NCBI GenBank assembly: GCA_017512285.1
Contig: JAFWGU010000006.1
Coordinates: 1-64,000 of the forward strand
Reading direction: 5' to 3'
DNA length: 64,000 bases
Origin: Erysipelotrichaceae bacterium
Lineage (GTDB): Bacteria; Bacillota_I; Bacilli_A; Erysipelotrichales; Erysipelotrichaceae
Shown here: one piece after another, positions 1 through 8,594 of the stretch
Position numbering within the stretch: the first letter of the stretch is position 1
Layout: the number at the start of each line of letters is the position of its first letter
The notes under the pieces: generated by a model
Seen by the model: only the letters and a program-made list of their open reading frames with translations
The model's database searches: none
Told to the model about the DNA's origin: nothing
Made by a program: the position numbers and the translations under genes

Positions 1-116
1 CGATGGAAGAATACATCATCTACTACAATACAGAAAGAATAAACATCAAAAGAAAAGGACTGTCGCCTTTGGAGTATAGGCAGCAATCCTTATCTCAGTT
101 ACAATTGAATTGTTAA
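1..116 (+). CDS. IS3-family transposase OrfB, C-terminal fragment
   Basis: The frame that ends at the TAA at 114-116 reads EEYIIYYNTERI, then KGLSPLEYR, and ends QLNC. This is the conserved tail of the DDE integrase-core (rve) transposase of IS3-type elements: a YI.YYN..RI helix followed by the GLSP.EYR motif. In the intact protein it acts with OrfA to cut and join element ends. The catalytic DDE residues would lie upstream, outside the window, so I cannot say whether the copy is intact. The 5' end here is the window edge, not a real start. Confidence 0.8.
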   Translation, partial: MEEYIIYYNTERINIKRKGLSPLEYRQQSLSQLQLNC

Positions 117-140
117 GTCCAACTTTGAGGGTTCACCTCA
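1..140 (+). mobile_element. 3' end of an IS3-family insertion sequence
   Basis: The window opens inside a transposase reading frame whose stop codon lies at 114-116. The bases that follow (about 115-138, tccaactttgagggttca at the core) resemble the terminal inverted repeat common in IS3-family elements, which usually reads as a TGTCCAACTTTTGGGGTTCA-like end. Only the right end is inside the window, so neither the left end nor a target duplication can be checked. It lies immediately downstream of the minus-strand sugar kinase gene at 162, so it may have displaced that gene's natural terminator. Confidence 0.75.
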
Positions 141-161
141 TCATGATCCCGCTGTTTTCCT

Positions 162-1067
162 TTATTGTTTTCCGTAACTGTTAAACAGATCTTCAACTTC
201 CTGTTTGTCAGCCAGTCCCAGTTTAAACGCAGTAGCTGAACCGCAGGCTGTCGCATATTTCAACTTGTCCCTGCCGTTCATTCCCTGTTCACTGGCATAC
301 ATGAAGCCGGCTACCATGCTGTCACCGGAACCTATGGTGCTGACGACCTTACCCTTAAAGGCCTCAGCACGTTCATAGCTGCCGTCATACAGGCAGGCTC
401 CATCGCCGCCCATGGAAACCAGAACATTGGCAATTCCCTGTTCATGGATGTCCTTCATCACCTGGATCAGTTCCTCAGGATCATCAAGCTGTCTTCCGGT
501 CATGCCGCTTAATTCGGCAATGTTAGGTTTGATCAAAAACGGTCTGTATTTCAATAAACTCTTAAGATACTTTTCATTGATGTCGACGACCAGTCTGGCC
601 TTTTTTTCATTGGCGATCCTGCACAGTGTTTCAATGTCTTCCGTTTCGAAGCCTCTGGCCGTATTGCCGCTGATGTCCAGGTAATCCTCTTCAGTAAGTC
701 TGTTCCTCAGAAATTCAAACAGTTCTTCTTTCTGCTGACTTCCGACCCTTATTCCGGAAAGATTGATCTCCGTAAGTTCTTTTTCGTCCTCAACCTTGAT
801 GTTGATGCGGGATACTCCCTCGCATTCGATCATGTTGATTTCCGAAACCTTCCCCTTAAGGCTGTTTTTGATAAATTCGCCGGTAAAGCCGCCGACAAAG
901 CCAATTGCGCAGCTTTTAATTCCCAGTTTTTCGACAAGCAGCGAAACATTGATGCCCTTGCCTCCGGCAATGTACTGTTCCGATTCTGCTCTGTTGAGCT
1001 TTCCTAATTCAATCTCCGTCTTAACGAAGAGATCCACTGATGGATTCAAAGTTACCGTATATATCAT
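162..1067 (-). CDS. 1-phosphofructokinase / tagatose-6-phosphate kinase family (PfkB)
   Basis: A 301-residue PfkB-superfamily kinase of the FruK/LacC branch, which phosphorylates fructose-1-phosphate or a related sugar phosphate at the other end to give a bisphosphate. Visible marks are the N-terminal IYTVTLNPSVD, the glycine-rich GGKGINVS at residues 35-42, KPNIAELSG at about 180-188, and the C-terminal GSGDSMVAGF around 246-255, in which Asp249 is the expected catalytic base. The start lies 5 bases after the aminopeptidase stop, with a weak GGGA ahead of it, so it is probably co-transcribed with map and the ABC exporter genes upstream. No fructose PTS gene or FruR regulator is adjacent, so the exact substrate (fructose-1-P or tagatose-6-P) is open. 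Confidence 0.8.
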   Translation of the reverse strand: MIYTVTLNPSVDLFVKTEIELGKLNRAESEQYIAGGKGINVSLLVEKLGIKSCAIGFVGGFTGEFIKNSLKGKVSEINMIECEGVSRINIKVEDEKELTEINLSGIRVGSQQKEELFEFLRNRLTEEDYLDISGNTARGFETEDIETLCRIANEKKARLVVDINEKYLKSLLKYRPFLIKPNIAELSGMTGRQLDDPEELIQVMKDIHEQGIANVLVSMGGDGACLYDGSYERAEAFKGKVVSTIGSGDSMVAGFMYASEQGMNGRDKLKYATACGSATAFKLGLADKQEVEDLFNSYGKQ

Positions 1068-1072
1068 ATTCC

Positions 1073-1891
1073 CTACTTACTCAATATCTCGCAATGATCT
1101 TCAAATACCGCAACGGTATATTCCCACTGGGCGCTTGGCAGGCCGTCCTTGGTATAGACTGTCCAGCCATCAAGAGCGCTTACTCTTACACCTGACTTCT
1201 TGAAGTTGAGCATGGGCTCAATCGTGAACGTCATGCCCGGCACGATCAGACAGCCGGTGTTCTTCTTGCCATAGTGATAGACAAACGGATCCTCGTGGAA
1301 TTCAATGCCTACACCATGACCGCCGAAGTCTCTTACAACTTTGAAGCCGTTTCTGCTGGCATGCTGCTCAATGACGTAGCCTACATCCCCAAGGAACCCC
1401 CAGGGCTTTACGGCCTCCAGTCCCAGGTCAAGACACTGCTTGCAGACGCGGATGAGTCTTTCATTTTCCGGTGTTGTTTTTCCAATCACGAACATCCTGG
1501 AAGCGTCAGCGTAATAACCCTTGTATATCGTCGTAACGTCAACATTGACGATGTCACCTTCCTTAAGTACTCTCTTGGTACTTGGAATGCCATGACATAC
1601 GACGTCATTTATTGATACGCAGACATGCTTCGGGAAGCCTTCATAATGATATGGAGCACAGATGGCATCATGAGCCTCCGTATATTCAGCTACCCAGTCA
1701 TCTATTTCCTGAGTGGTAACGCCTTCCCTGATCCTTTCCGAAACGTAATCAAGCACGCCGGTGTTAATGACACCGCTGGCTCTTATGCCTTCGATCTGTT
1801 CAGGGGTCTTGACGTATTTCCACTTTGGGACCTGATGACCCATTCTCTTATAATATTCAACTTTTTCTCTTAATTCGTCATTAGGTTCCAT
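1073..1891 (-). CDS. map: methionine aminopeptidase, type I
   Basis: Removes the initiator methionine from nascent proteins in the cytosol; a two-metal M24A peptidase. All seven expected active-site residues are visible (numbered from the chosen start): His100 in VCHGIP, Asp118 in VNVDVT, Asp129 in YYADAS, His192 in GGHGVG, His199 in FHEDP, Glu225 in TIEPM and Glu257 in WEYTV. I chose the ATG at 1891 because GGGAGG sits just upstream and it follows the permease stop by one base. A longer frame starting at 1924 would overlap that gene. The 272-residue length exceeds the minimal 250-residue enzyme because of an N-terminal segment of about 25 residues (including GHQVPKWKYVKTP), seen in some Bacillota enzymes. 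Confident. Confidence 0.93.
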   Translation of the reverse strand: MEPNDELREKVEYYKRMGHQVPKWKYVKTPEQIEGIRASGVINTGVLDYVSERIREGVTTQEIDDWVAEYTEAHDAICAPYHYEGFPKHVCVSINDVVCHGIPSTKRVLKEGDIVNVDVTTIYKGYYADASRMFVIGKTTPENERLIRVCKQCLDLGLEAVKPWGFLGDVGYVIEQHASRNGFKVVRDFGGHGVGIEFHEDPFVYHYGKKNTGCLIVPGMTFTIEPMLNFKKSGVRVSALDGWTVYTKDGLPSAQWEYTVAVFEDHCEILSK

Positions 1892-1892
1892 G

Positions 1893-3491
1893 TTACCCTC
1901 CCAGCTTTTCATATTTTCTGGCACCGAAGTGCATTATGACATAGTACAGAATCGCTGCCAGTACAAACAGCGCTGCGGTTGAGATCATGTAATATGTATC
2001 CATCTGAATGTGTTCAGCGGCAAATAGGAAATATACTGCTATGCCGATGCCCAGAACAGCCATGGACCCAAACATCTGGATCATAATGGCCATGCTTCTC
2101 TTTACCACCTCAGCTTCATTGGTCCAATTCAGCTTTGGATAGAACAGACCAACCAGCATGCCCAGCATGTCGGAGAAGATCAGGAAGGCCTGCGGCAGTA
2201 ATATGCAGCAAGCTGCCAGCTTCCAGTCAAATCTGCACACAACGCATAAGACAATAGACAGTACCAGTAAGGCCGGAGCTATCAGCGAATAATGGAACAG
2301 GAGCTTGCTGTTGATGATGTCCCTTGTTCTGATCGGCAGTGATTTCAGATGGTCCAGGCATGGACCTTCAAGTGAGATCGATGATCCGGATACGCCAAAG
2401 GTACAGCACATGAAGCATCCGGCAGCCATTCCCCCGCCGGCAACCAGCCCGGTAACAAGTTCCCTTTCACCCTGAGTCAGGTCGACCAGTTCTTTGAACA
2501 GACTTCCGCCCTTTATGATCATGAATACGGCAAATGCCAGGATCATGATGATTCCCATCAGGTTATTGATCAGATAGGTAAAGTAAGCTCCGAATCTCTT
2601 CAGTTCCCTGCTCCAGAGAGCTGCCATGACGGAACGCTCACGAACAGGCTTTTCCTTATATGTACGTTTGGCAACGACGACACCATTGATGGTAATTGCC
2701 TTGATGTAGAAGCTGTTAACAATGACAAATACCAGGGCAATTGCCGCAACGGCTATGCCGATTATCAGCAACATGTACTTTACATTCGTATGCATGATGC
2801 CCTTGCCGTACCACTCAGTGAACTTCAGCTTGCTTAAGGCATTGCCAATGGGAGCGAGATCCCCGCCTTCAGCCATTGCCATTTCCATCTTGAAGGTGAA
2901 GTAGTAATACAGGCCTATCATGCCGAAGGTCATTATTATCTTCAGCAGGTTCTTATGGGCGCTGCGGGCAAAGATACGGTATAAGCCAAATCCAATTATC
3001 GCTCCTATGGCCAGCGTCAGTAACGGCCAGAAGATGCTGACGATCAAGGCGTTTATGAAGAATGAGCCGATTTTGCCGGATACCATGATCCAGGCCGCCA
3101 GAGCAGGAATCAGCATCGTTGCCTGAATGAAGTAATCATACATCAGCATGGCGATCAGTCTGCTTAACAGAATGTGATGTGACTTGATCGGCATTGACAG
3201 CAGCATGTCATTGTACTTTGACTCAAACAGCTGTCCCTCTGCCATGGCGATGTTTGTCATAAGCATGAAGCCAAAGGTCATCGTCCCAAGAATGGAGAAA
3301 TACATCCAGCCCATGGCTGCGCTGTAGAAGCTCTTGGCGAATTCATAGAACATGGTAAAGAACGAAGCTACCAGCAGAACACCAATGAGGACTACTATCA
3401 GCCAGGTCGGCATTCTGAATTTCTTCTTCCCGTTTGATGCCTTCCTGCCTATTAATCCCTTAATGTTGATCAGGGTCAGTTGTCTAAGCAT
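1893..3491 (-). CDS. ABC-2 type exporter permease
   Basis: A membrane protein of about 532 residues with many hydrophobic segments, the first after a basic N-terminus (RKASNGKKK). It is the membrane half of a two-gene ABC exporter whose ATPase ends inside its first codons. The ATG at 3491 overlaps the ATPase stop by 8 bases and has AGAGGG six bases ahead. A TTG at 3506 also opens this frame, but without a site of its own. The size and layout fit large permeases with two six-helix halves used for drug, peptide or lipid export. The substrate cannot be told from sequence. The map gene follows one base after the stop, so all four genes up to the sugar kinase look like one transcript. Confidence 0.75.
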   Translation of the reverse strand: MLRQLTLINIKGLIGRKASNGKKKFRMPTWLIVVLIGVLLVASFFTMFYEFAKSFYSAAMGWMYFSILGTMTFGFMLMTNIAMAEGQLFESKYNDMLLSMPIKSHHILLSRLIAMLMYDYFIQATMLIPALAAWIMVSGKIGSFFINALIVSIFWPLLTLAIGAIIGFGLYRIFARSAHKNLLKIIMTFGMIGLYYYFTFKMEMAMAEGGDLAPIGNALSKLKFTEWYGKGIMHTNVKYMLLIIGIAVAAIALVFVIVNSFYIKAITINGVVVAKRTYKEKPVRERSVMAALWSRELKRFGAYFTYLINNLMGIIMILAFAVFMIIKGGSLFKELVDLTQGERELVTGLVAGGGMAAGCFMCCTFGVSGSSISLEGPCLDHLKSLPIRTRDIINSKLLFHYSLIAPALLVLSIVLCVVCRFDWKLAACCILLPQAFLIFSDMLGMLVGLFYPKLNWTNEAEVVKRSMAIMIQMFGSMAVLGIGIAVYFLFAAEHIQMDTYYMISTAALFVLAAILYYVIMHFGARKYEKLGG

Positions 3492-4200
3492 CTTTTTCCC
3501 TCTCAAGTTCCAGGAAGGTCTCTTCCAGTGATACGTCGCCCTTTACTTCGTCCATCGTACCGGCCTTGATGAGCTTGCCGTTCTTGATGATGGCGATCTT
3601 GTCGCAGAGCTTTTCCGCAACATCCAGTACGTGAGTTGAGAAGAATACGGCTCCGCCCTTGTCACACAGTTCCCTCATCATGCTCTTGAACTGGAAGGCG
3701 GCTATCGGATCCAGTCCGACGAACGGTTCATCCAGAACAAACAGCTTCGGTTCGTGCAGCATGGCCGCGATGATGGCCAGCTTCTGCTTCATGCCATGTG
3801 AATATGAACTGATCGGCTGAGCCAGATTTGAGGTTATTTCAAAGGTATCGGAATATCTTCTGATCCTCTCTTCTCTGACGCTCTTTTCAACCTTGTATAC
3901 GTCACCTATGAAATTCAAGTAGTCAATGCCACTGAGGAAATCAAACAGAACGGGGTTATCAGGAATGTAGGCAAAATCCATCTTGCAGGCCAGCGGGTCT
4001 TCCCTGATCGATCTGCCGTTGATGGTGATCTCACCCTCATCAAAATCCAGCAGACCGCACGCACATCTGATGGTCGTGGTCTTGCCGGCGCCGTTATGAC
4101 CTATGAAGCCATAGATCTCTCCCGGTTTTATTTCCAGAGAAAGATCGTCCACAGCAACCTTTGCTCCGTATTTCTTAGTCAAATGTTCAATTTTCAACAT
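3484..4200 (-). CDS. ABC-2 type exporter ATP-binding protein
   Basis: The 238-residue cytoplasmic ATPase that powers the adjoining permease. It has Walker A GHNGAGKTT at about 34-42, the signature YSHGMKQK, and Walker B FVLDEPFVGLDP followed by the H-loop STHVLD. The YSHGMKQK form of the signature is typical of CcmA/EcsA-like exporters (ABC-2), not importers. The ATG at 4200 was chosen because the protein then starts with the usual MLKIEHLTKKYG and an AAGGGG site lies ahead; the frame is open further upstream but that part overlaps the divergent promoter. First gene of the exporter-map-kinase transcript, read from a TATAAT at 4223-4228. Confidence 0.9.
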   Translation of the reverse strand: MLKIEHLTKKYGAKVAVDDLSLEIKPGEIYGFIGHNGAGKTTTIRCACGLLDFDEGEITINGRSIREDPLACKMDFAYIPDNPVLFDFLSGIDYLNFIGDVYKVEKSVREERIRRYSDTFEITSNLAQPISSYSHGMKQKLAIIAAMLHEPKLFVLDEPFVGLDPIAAFQFKSMMRELCDKGGAVFFSTHVLDVAEKLCDKIAIIKNGKLIKAGTMDEVKGDVSLEETFLELEREKDA

Positions 4201-4201
4201 T

Positions 4202-4251
4202 TTATCACCCCTTTGATTTATTATTATACTACGATTGGGTATTATTTTACA
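4202..4251. promoter_or_regulatory. overlapping divergent promoters, ABC exporter and thioesterase
   Basis: Two promoters share the same DNA. On the plus strand TTATCA (4202-4207), 17 bases, then TATACT (4225-4230) leads to the thioesterase gene. On the minus strand a TATAAT occupies 4223-4228, with a weak TGTAAA 17 bases before it (4246-4251), leading to the exporter operon. The two -10 hexamers overlap by four bases, so polymerase cannot occupy both at once. Read by eye only. Confidence 0.5.
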
Positions 4252-4264
4252 TAGAGGAAGACGT

Positions 4265-4654
4265 ATGACACTGGACGAAGTATTTAAAGAACTTACCGTA
4301 TTTGACGACTGCAGGATCCTGGAAAACTCCGAGGGAAACTTCTCCCTGGAAAGCAGGGTCACTGAAAGAAACATCAATCCCTACGGCACCGCTCATGGCG
4401 GCTATCTGTACACGCTGAGCGATACCGTTGCCGGTGTTACGGCCGCAACCATGGGCGATTACTGCGTTACCCTGCAGGGTAACATCAACTACGTCAAACC
4501 CGCAGAAAAAGATGATGTTCTCCTGGTTACCGGCAAAATCTGCCACAATGGCAGAAAGACCAAGGTAATCGAGGTAAACATCATCGATCAGAACGGTTCA
4601 TTGATCTGTAAATCAACCTTCACGATGTATTCAGTGGGGAAGATCAGCGAGTAA
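4265..4654 (+). CDS. PaaI-family hotdog thioesterase
   Basis: A 129-residue single hotdog-domain protein that would hydrolyse acyl-CoA thioesters in the cytosol. The family signature is clear: NPYGTAHGG at 38-46, followed by LYTLSDTVAG, in which the HGG loop and the aspartate form the active site in PaaI-like enzymes. The ATG at 4265 has AGAGGAAG a few bases ahead; an upstream TTG start lacks one. It stands alone on the plus strand between two minus-strand operons. Its last 11 bases overlap the end of the DUF4129 gene on the other strand. Substrate range cannot be read from sequence; aryl or short-chain acyl-CoA is usual for the family. Confidence 0.85.
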   Translation: MTLDEVFKELTVFDDCRILENSEGNFSLESRVTERNINPYGTAHGGYLYTLSDTVAGVTAATMGDYCVTLQGNINYVKPAEKDDVLLVTGKICHNGRKTKVIEVNIIDQNGSLICKSTFTMYSVGKISE

Positions 4655-5837
4655 GCAGTTCCAGACACTTTCTGGCTTCACTTACTTCAGCGTTACTGAC
4701 AAAGCTGTCCTGCTGATATCTGGCTCTGATGTAGAGCTCCCTTAATCTGATGGCATTGGCATCCTCACCATAAGGTGAACTGTCTAGTATGTCCTCAGAA
4801 GTAGTAGTCTTGTTAACAGATACCCCGTTCTTTCTGACGAAGAACAGGAATTCCCTGTATATGTTTCTGATCTGCTGCCGGTTGGATCTGTCCGAGGCAG
4901 CTTTTTCTTTCTTCTTCCTGTTAACGGTTTCCGTACCGTTAGCCTTTTCATAGTCAACGTCATCTTCCTTACTGCCGGCAAAGTTCCTGAATACCCTTAC
5001 CATCAGGTATACAAACAGCACCAGTGCAGCAACGGCCAGTACGATCAGTACGAATCTCTGTAGGAGGACGAAGAACATTCCCCCTTCATTGGCTGTTTCG
5101 CCACTCATCTGCTCGGTATCATTACTGAAGATCTCGTTGTAGATGTCTTCAGCCGTCGGTTCATTTTCAATGATCTGTTCCTCGGGCTTTCTGACAATCT
5201 GCTTGCTCATGAAGACGAAGATGCCGATGAACTGTCTGATGATGAAACCTATCGGCAATAGTATCATCTCAAGCAGTTCTCCCGAATGAACCAGCAGTCC
5301 ATATACCAGTCCAATGATGACCGTAACGGAAAAGACAACAACCAGTACGGTCATGGCGTTGAGAATCTTGCTGGCAGGATCGGCATTTCTGCCAACTCTC
5401 TTTATCCTCAGGGTTATGACTCCACTTAACAGATGCAGTGCCCCAAACATTAATGACAGAGGCATGTCTGATGGGGACGTTATGATGACAAACATCATTG
5501 CCAACGTGACTATTGCCGGTATGGCATACCAGTATCTGTACTGATCATAGCTGATGTCCATCTGATCGGTAATGACGCTGTAGGCCAGATAGATCAGTAA
5601 CGGTATCATGAAATACAGTTGGGCTGTTTCACTTACAAAGGCCAGACTGACTGCCGGCAACAGTCCCAGAATGATCCTTACCGGCATTCTTCTTTCTCTG
5701 TCAGCCAGAAAACCCGCTACCAGAGTTGAGAGCACAATGACCGCATTCAGTGCATGGGCACTTGAGAAAAACGGTGTCAGAGTCAGAAAGGCCAGATAGA
5801 AACAGACGTCACAGAACAGTTTAAGTGCGCTGATCAT
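4644..5837 (-). CDS. DUF4129 domain membrane protein
   Basis: A 397-residue membrane protein: about six hydrophobic segments in the first 190 residues, a loop, another segment (FFVLLQRFVLIVLAVAALVL), then a soluble C-terminal domain. That tail, with YREFLFFVRKNGV, TTTSEDILDSS and the final RARYQQDS, looks like DUF4129, a domain usually found beside MoxR and DUF58 proteins, often fused to or next to a transglutaminase. No transglutaminase core is visible here. The start at 5837 overlaps the DUF58 stop as ATGA, with GGAGG ahead, so it is translationally coupled. It is the last gene of the deacetylase-YdcF-MoxR-DUF58 group. Function unknown; envelope-related by context. Confidence 0.7.
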   Translation of the reverse strand: MISALKLFCDVCFYLAFLTLTPFFSSAHALNAVIVLSTLVAGFLADRERRMPVRIILGLLPAVSLAFVSETAQLYFMIPLLIYLAYSVITDQMDISYDQYRYWYAIPAIVTLAMMFVIITSPSDMPLSLMFGALHLLSGVITLRIKRVGRNADPASKILNAMTVLVVVFSVTVIIGLVYGLLVHSGELLEMILLPIGFIIRQFIGIFVFMSKQIVRKPEEQIIENEPTAEDIYNEIFSNDTEQMSGETANEGGMFFVLLQRFVLIVLAVAALVLFVYLMVRVFRNFAGSKEDDVDYEKANGTETVNRKKKEKAASDRSNRQQIRNIYREFLFFVRKNGVSVNKTTTSEDILDSSPYGEDANAIRLRELYIRARYQQDSFVSNAEVSEARKCLELLTR

Positions 5838-6844
5838 AGTGTCCGACCTCCGGTAAAGACGCATACCTCATGGTCTGAGTATGCCTGTAATTTATTAAGT
5901 GCCGCCTTCTCGCCTTCATCCAGTCCTGGTGTGATGACGATGTAGCTGCGGTTATTCTTCTTCTTTCTGATGCATTCATCCATCAGCTCGCCGAAGGAAT
6001 AATAGCCGTGAAGTCTGGATCTTCCCAGTCTGGTCATCAGATAGTTAAGATGTCTGGTACCATAGCCCTCATTGAGATTTCCCACATCCCCATCGGATAT
6101 GAACTCATAGGGTATCCGCTTCTTTTCCAGTTCCTCGCAGACCGTTCTGACTATTTCCAGACAGTCCTCCATTTCCTGATCGCGGTTACTGTCCATGTGC
6201 AGCACGACTGCCACGTTGGTATCCACGGTAAAGTCATTGTTCTTTACCATCAGCTTGTCAACCTTGGCCGACTGACTCCAGGAAATGTTCTTCATCGGTT
6301 CCCTGCCGGTATATTCCCTGTATCCTATGTTGAGCACCGGGTCTTCAATGATGAATCTTCTTACCGAGATGTCACCCAGAAAGCCTCCCAGTGTCTTTAT
6401 GACATATTCATTCTCACTTCTCTTCGGCATTATTACCAGGTCGGAAGTGATGTCGATGTTTCTGACCTTGGCCTGAAAGCCCAGGAAGTCCCCGGTCTCC
6501 AGGAAGCATCTGCCGTTTCGATATACGCCTCTTCTTGAAAAAGCTAATTGCGTTTCATGGGTGTGACTCTTCTTGGGGAAGAGAAACAGCCTGTATCCGT
6601 ATCTGTTTGTGGTGCCGTTTTCTATGACAGCCCCTTCCGGAAGCTGTTCACTTACGTTGATGTAAGCCACCGGAAAACGCCAGGCATTGATTATCTTTGA
6701 GGTAAAGGTAATCCTTTCGCCCGGCTCAGCCAGTCTGGTATCGTATTTATACTCATAGAAAAGGTTCTTAAGGACAGTCGGTGCCATCACCACCTGCAGA
6801 AATCCGCAGACTGCCAGTAAGCCCACAAACAGAAGACCGATCAT
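5834..6844 (-). CDS. DUF58 domain protein
   Basis: A 336-residue protein of the DUF58 family, which has a von Willebrand A-like fold and is nearly always encoded next to a MoxR ATPase. One N-terminal hydrophobic segment (residues 1-20) anchors it; the rest is likely extracytoplasmic or membrane-peripheral. The family hallmark is REYTGREPMKNISW at about 176-189, followed by the vWA-like stretch VAVVLHMDSN. Start and stop both overlap the neighbours by four bases (ATGA), so MoxR, DUF58 and DUF4129 are coupled in translation. The family is thought to work with MoxR in assembling or remodelling a partner complex, which has not been defined for this operon. Confidence 0.87.
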   Translation of the reverse strand: MIGLLFVGLLAVCGFLQVVMAPTVLKNLFYEYKYDTRLAEPGERITFTSKIINAWRFPVAYINVSEQLPEGAVIENGTTNRYGYRLFLFPKKSHTHETQLAFSRRGVYRNGRCFLETGDFLGFQAKVRNIDITSDLVIMPKRSENEYVIKTLGGFLGDISVRRFIIEDPVLNIGYREYTGREPMKNISWSQSAKVDKLMVKNNDFTVDTNVAVVLHMDSNRDQEMEDCLEIVRTVCEELEKKRIPYEFISDGDVGNLNEGYGTRHLNYLMTRLGRSRLHGYYSFGELMDECIRKKKNNRSYIVITPGLDEGEKAALNKLQAYSDHEVCVFTGGRTL

Positions 6845-7776
6845 ATGGTTTCCAATGGTACTCTTATGTCGTTAAGTATTCTTTCCATTACCTGTTCAGC
6901 ATTGGTATGGCTGCCGGAATTCATGATTACACGGTGAGCCAGTACGCTGACAGCTTCCTTCTTGACGTCTTCAGGAATGACATAGCTTCTGCCTTCCATG
7001 GCTGCCAGTATCTGGGAAGCTCTGTATAAGGCCAGTGTTCCTCTGGTAGAGGCACCGGTAGAAAGATAACTGTTATCTCTGGTAGCTTCGATGATGTCCA
7101 TTATGTACTTCTGAACATCCTCGGAAACCGTTACCTTATTGATTTCACTGATCACAGCCTCAATCTCCTCAGGTGAGGAAACGACCGGCAGATCATCAAT
7201 GATCTCTCTGGAATCCTTGCGTCCCATGATGCTCATTTCCTGTTCCCTATTCATGTAGCCCATTGAAAGCTTCATGAAGAAACGGTCCAGCTGAGCTTCC
7301 GGCAGCGGGAAGGTTCCGTAGGATTCGACCGGATTCTGCGTGCCCATGACCATGAAAGGTTCAGCCAGCTTGTAGGTCTTGCCGTCAACGGTGACCTGCT
7401 TTTCCTCCATGGCTTCCAGTAAGGCAGACTGCGTACGCGGTGTCGCCCTGTTTATCTCATCAGCCAGAATGATGTTGCTGAAGAGAGGGCCTTCACGGAA
7501 GATGAATTCGCCTTCCTTCTGATTGTAGAAGTTAATGCCGGTCAGATCAGAAGGCAGTAAGTCCGGTGTGAACTGGATTCTCTTGAAGTCACCGCCGATG
7601 CTGCGGGCAAAGGCCCTTAATAACATCGTCTTGCCGGTACCCGGCAGGTCTTCTAAAAGAACATGGCCCTTGGACAGAAAGCAGATCACCACCTGTCTGA
7701 TGACATCTTCCTTGCCGACGATGACCTTGCTGATGTTTCTGACCAGTCTGTCTGTATATTCCTTAACTGTGATCAT
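6841..7776 (-). CDS. MoxR family AAA+ ATPase
   Basis: A 311-residue AAA+ ATPase. Walker A LEDLPGTGKT ends at residue 50, Walker B is ILADEINRATPRTQSALLEA, sensor 1 is GTQNP, and the C-terminal lid contains STGASTRGTLALYRASQ. MoxR proteins act as chaperone-like ATPases that activate or assemble partner proteins, usually together with vWA proteins encoded next door, here the DUF58 protein. The ATG at 7776 has CGGAGGAA ahead. The 43-base gap to ydcF contains no terminator hairpin, so transcription from the deacetylase gene may continue through. Its client is unknown. Confidence 0.9.
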   Translation of the reverse strand: MITVKEYTDRLVRNISKVIVGKEDVIRQVVICFLSKGHVLLEDLPGTGKTMLLRAFARSIGGDFKRIQFTPDLLPSDLTGINFYNQKEGEFIFREGPLFSNIILADEINRATPRTQSALLEAMEEKQVTVDGKTYKLAEPFMVMGTQNPVESYGTFPLPEAQLDRFFMKLSMGYMNREQEMSIMGRKDSREIIDDLPVVSSPEEIEAVISEINKVTVSEDVQKYIMDIIEATRDNSYLSTGASTRGTLALYRASQILAAMEGRSYVIPEDVKKEAVSVLAHRVIMNSGSHTNAEQVMERILNDIRVPLETI

Positions 7777-7819
7777 ATGATTCCTCCGAATTGCATCTAT
7801 TTGTATGACCGTCCTGACT

Positions 7820-8584
7820 TCAGTTCAGCACAGTCTGATTTTCAAAAAATGTCAGGTCCACGAAGTCCTTTATCAGGGCAAAGAACTCTCTGGTGTAGTA
7901 ATGAGGCATGAGTATCATCAGGCCATTACTGCCCAGGGTTTCAACATTCCTGAATCCCATTCTGCCAGCGATGAATCTGGCTCGACAGAGATGATATGAA
8001 GCTGAGACGATCACCACTCTGCTGGTTTCCGGATCATCTCCCCTGCCCTCAATCAGCATTCTTGAATTTTCAATGTTTTCCTGAGTGTTGGTGCTTCTGT
8101 CTTCGTAGATTATCCTGTCTTCAGGAATGCCCATGTTCATCAGATAATTCTTCGCAACCAGGGCTTCAGCCATGTGTTCATCATCACCCTTGCCGCCCGT
8201 AGTAATGATCATAACACGTTCATTGTCATGAGCGTAGCGGTATGCGGCTTCGATTCTGGCCTTGAAGTCAACTGTTGGTCCGTCCTTACGGACCCTGGCT
8301 CCCAGTACTATGACATAGTCCGCATTCTCACCTGTAGGACTTACGGCATCATGAATGATGATGCCCTCTATTATCAGAAACAACATTCCCAGAACAACGG
8401 TCAGTGCCGTCAGTCCCTTTTTCAAGGTGACTGACATTCTGTCCCACAAGAGGCTTAATGCCATAAGAAACAGCCCGGCTGCCAGGAAGAAGAAGTTGAA
8501 AACTCCTCCCATTCCCAGTATTCCCAGGATCACCATTCCGTAAACAGCACATATTAAGCCTGTTATTCTGTAGAATGTTTTCAT
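7820..8584 (-). CDS. YdcF/SanA-like protein (DUF218)
   Basis: A 254-residue membrane protein: three or four hydrophobic helices in the first 75 residues, then a DUF218 domain. Marks of the domain are YVIVLGARVRKDGP, then RIEAAYRYAHDN, ITTGGKGDDEHMAE and ARFIAGRMGF. Members such as ElyC and SanA affect cell-envelope integrity in other bacteria, but no enzymatic reaction is agreed on. The gene starts 10 bases after the polysaccharide deacetylase stop, consistent with one transcript and an envelope role. Identification of the family is firm; function is inferred. Confidence 0.85.
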   Translation of the reverse strand: MKTFYRITGLICAVYGMVILGILGMGGVFNFFFLAAGLFLMALSLLWDRMSVTLKKGLTALTVVLGMLFLIIEGIIIHDAVSPTGENADYVIVLGARVRKDGPTVDFKARIEAAYRYAHDNERVMIITTGGKGDDEHMAEALVAKNYLMNMGIPEDRIIYEDRSTNTQENIENSRMLIEGRGDDPETSRVVIVSASYHLCRARFIAGRMGFRNVETLGSNGLMILMPHYYTREFFALIKDFVDLTFFENQTVLN

Positions 8585-8594
8585 TAATACCTCG

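Noticed and set aside
4247-4546. An open frame of 99 codons on the minus strand opposite the thioesterase gene
   Set aside because: It lies entirely within the well-supported thioesterase (hotdog motif and ribosome site on plus) and has no recognisable protein pattern.
6008-6538. A 176-codon plus-strand open frame inside the DUF58 gene
   Set aside because: It is a shadow of the DUF58 gene, which has the family motif and is coupled to both neighbours; the plus-strand frame has no ribosome site or family match.
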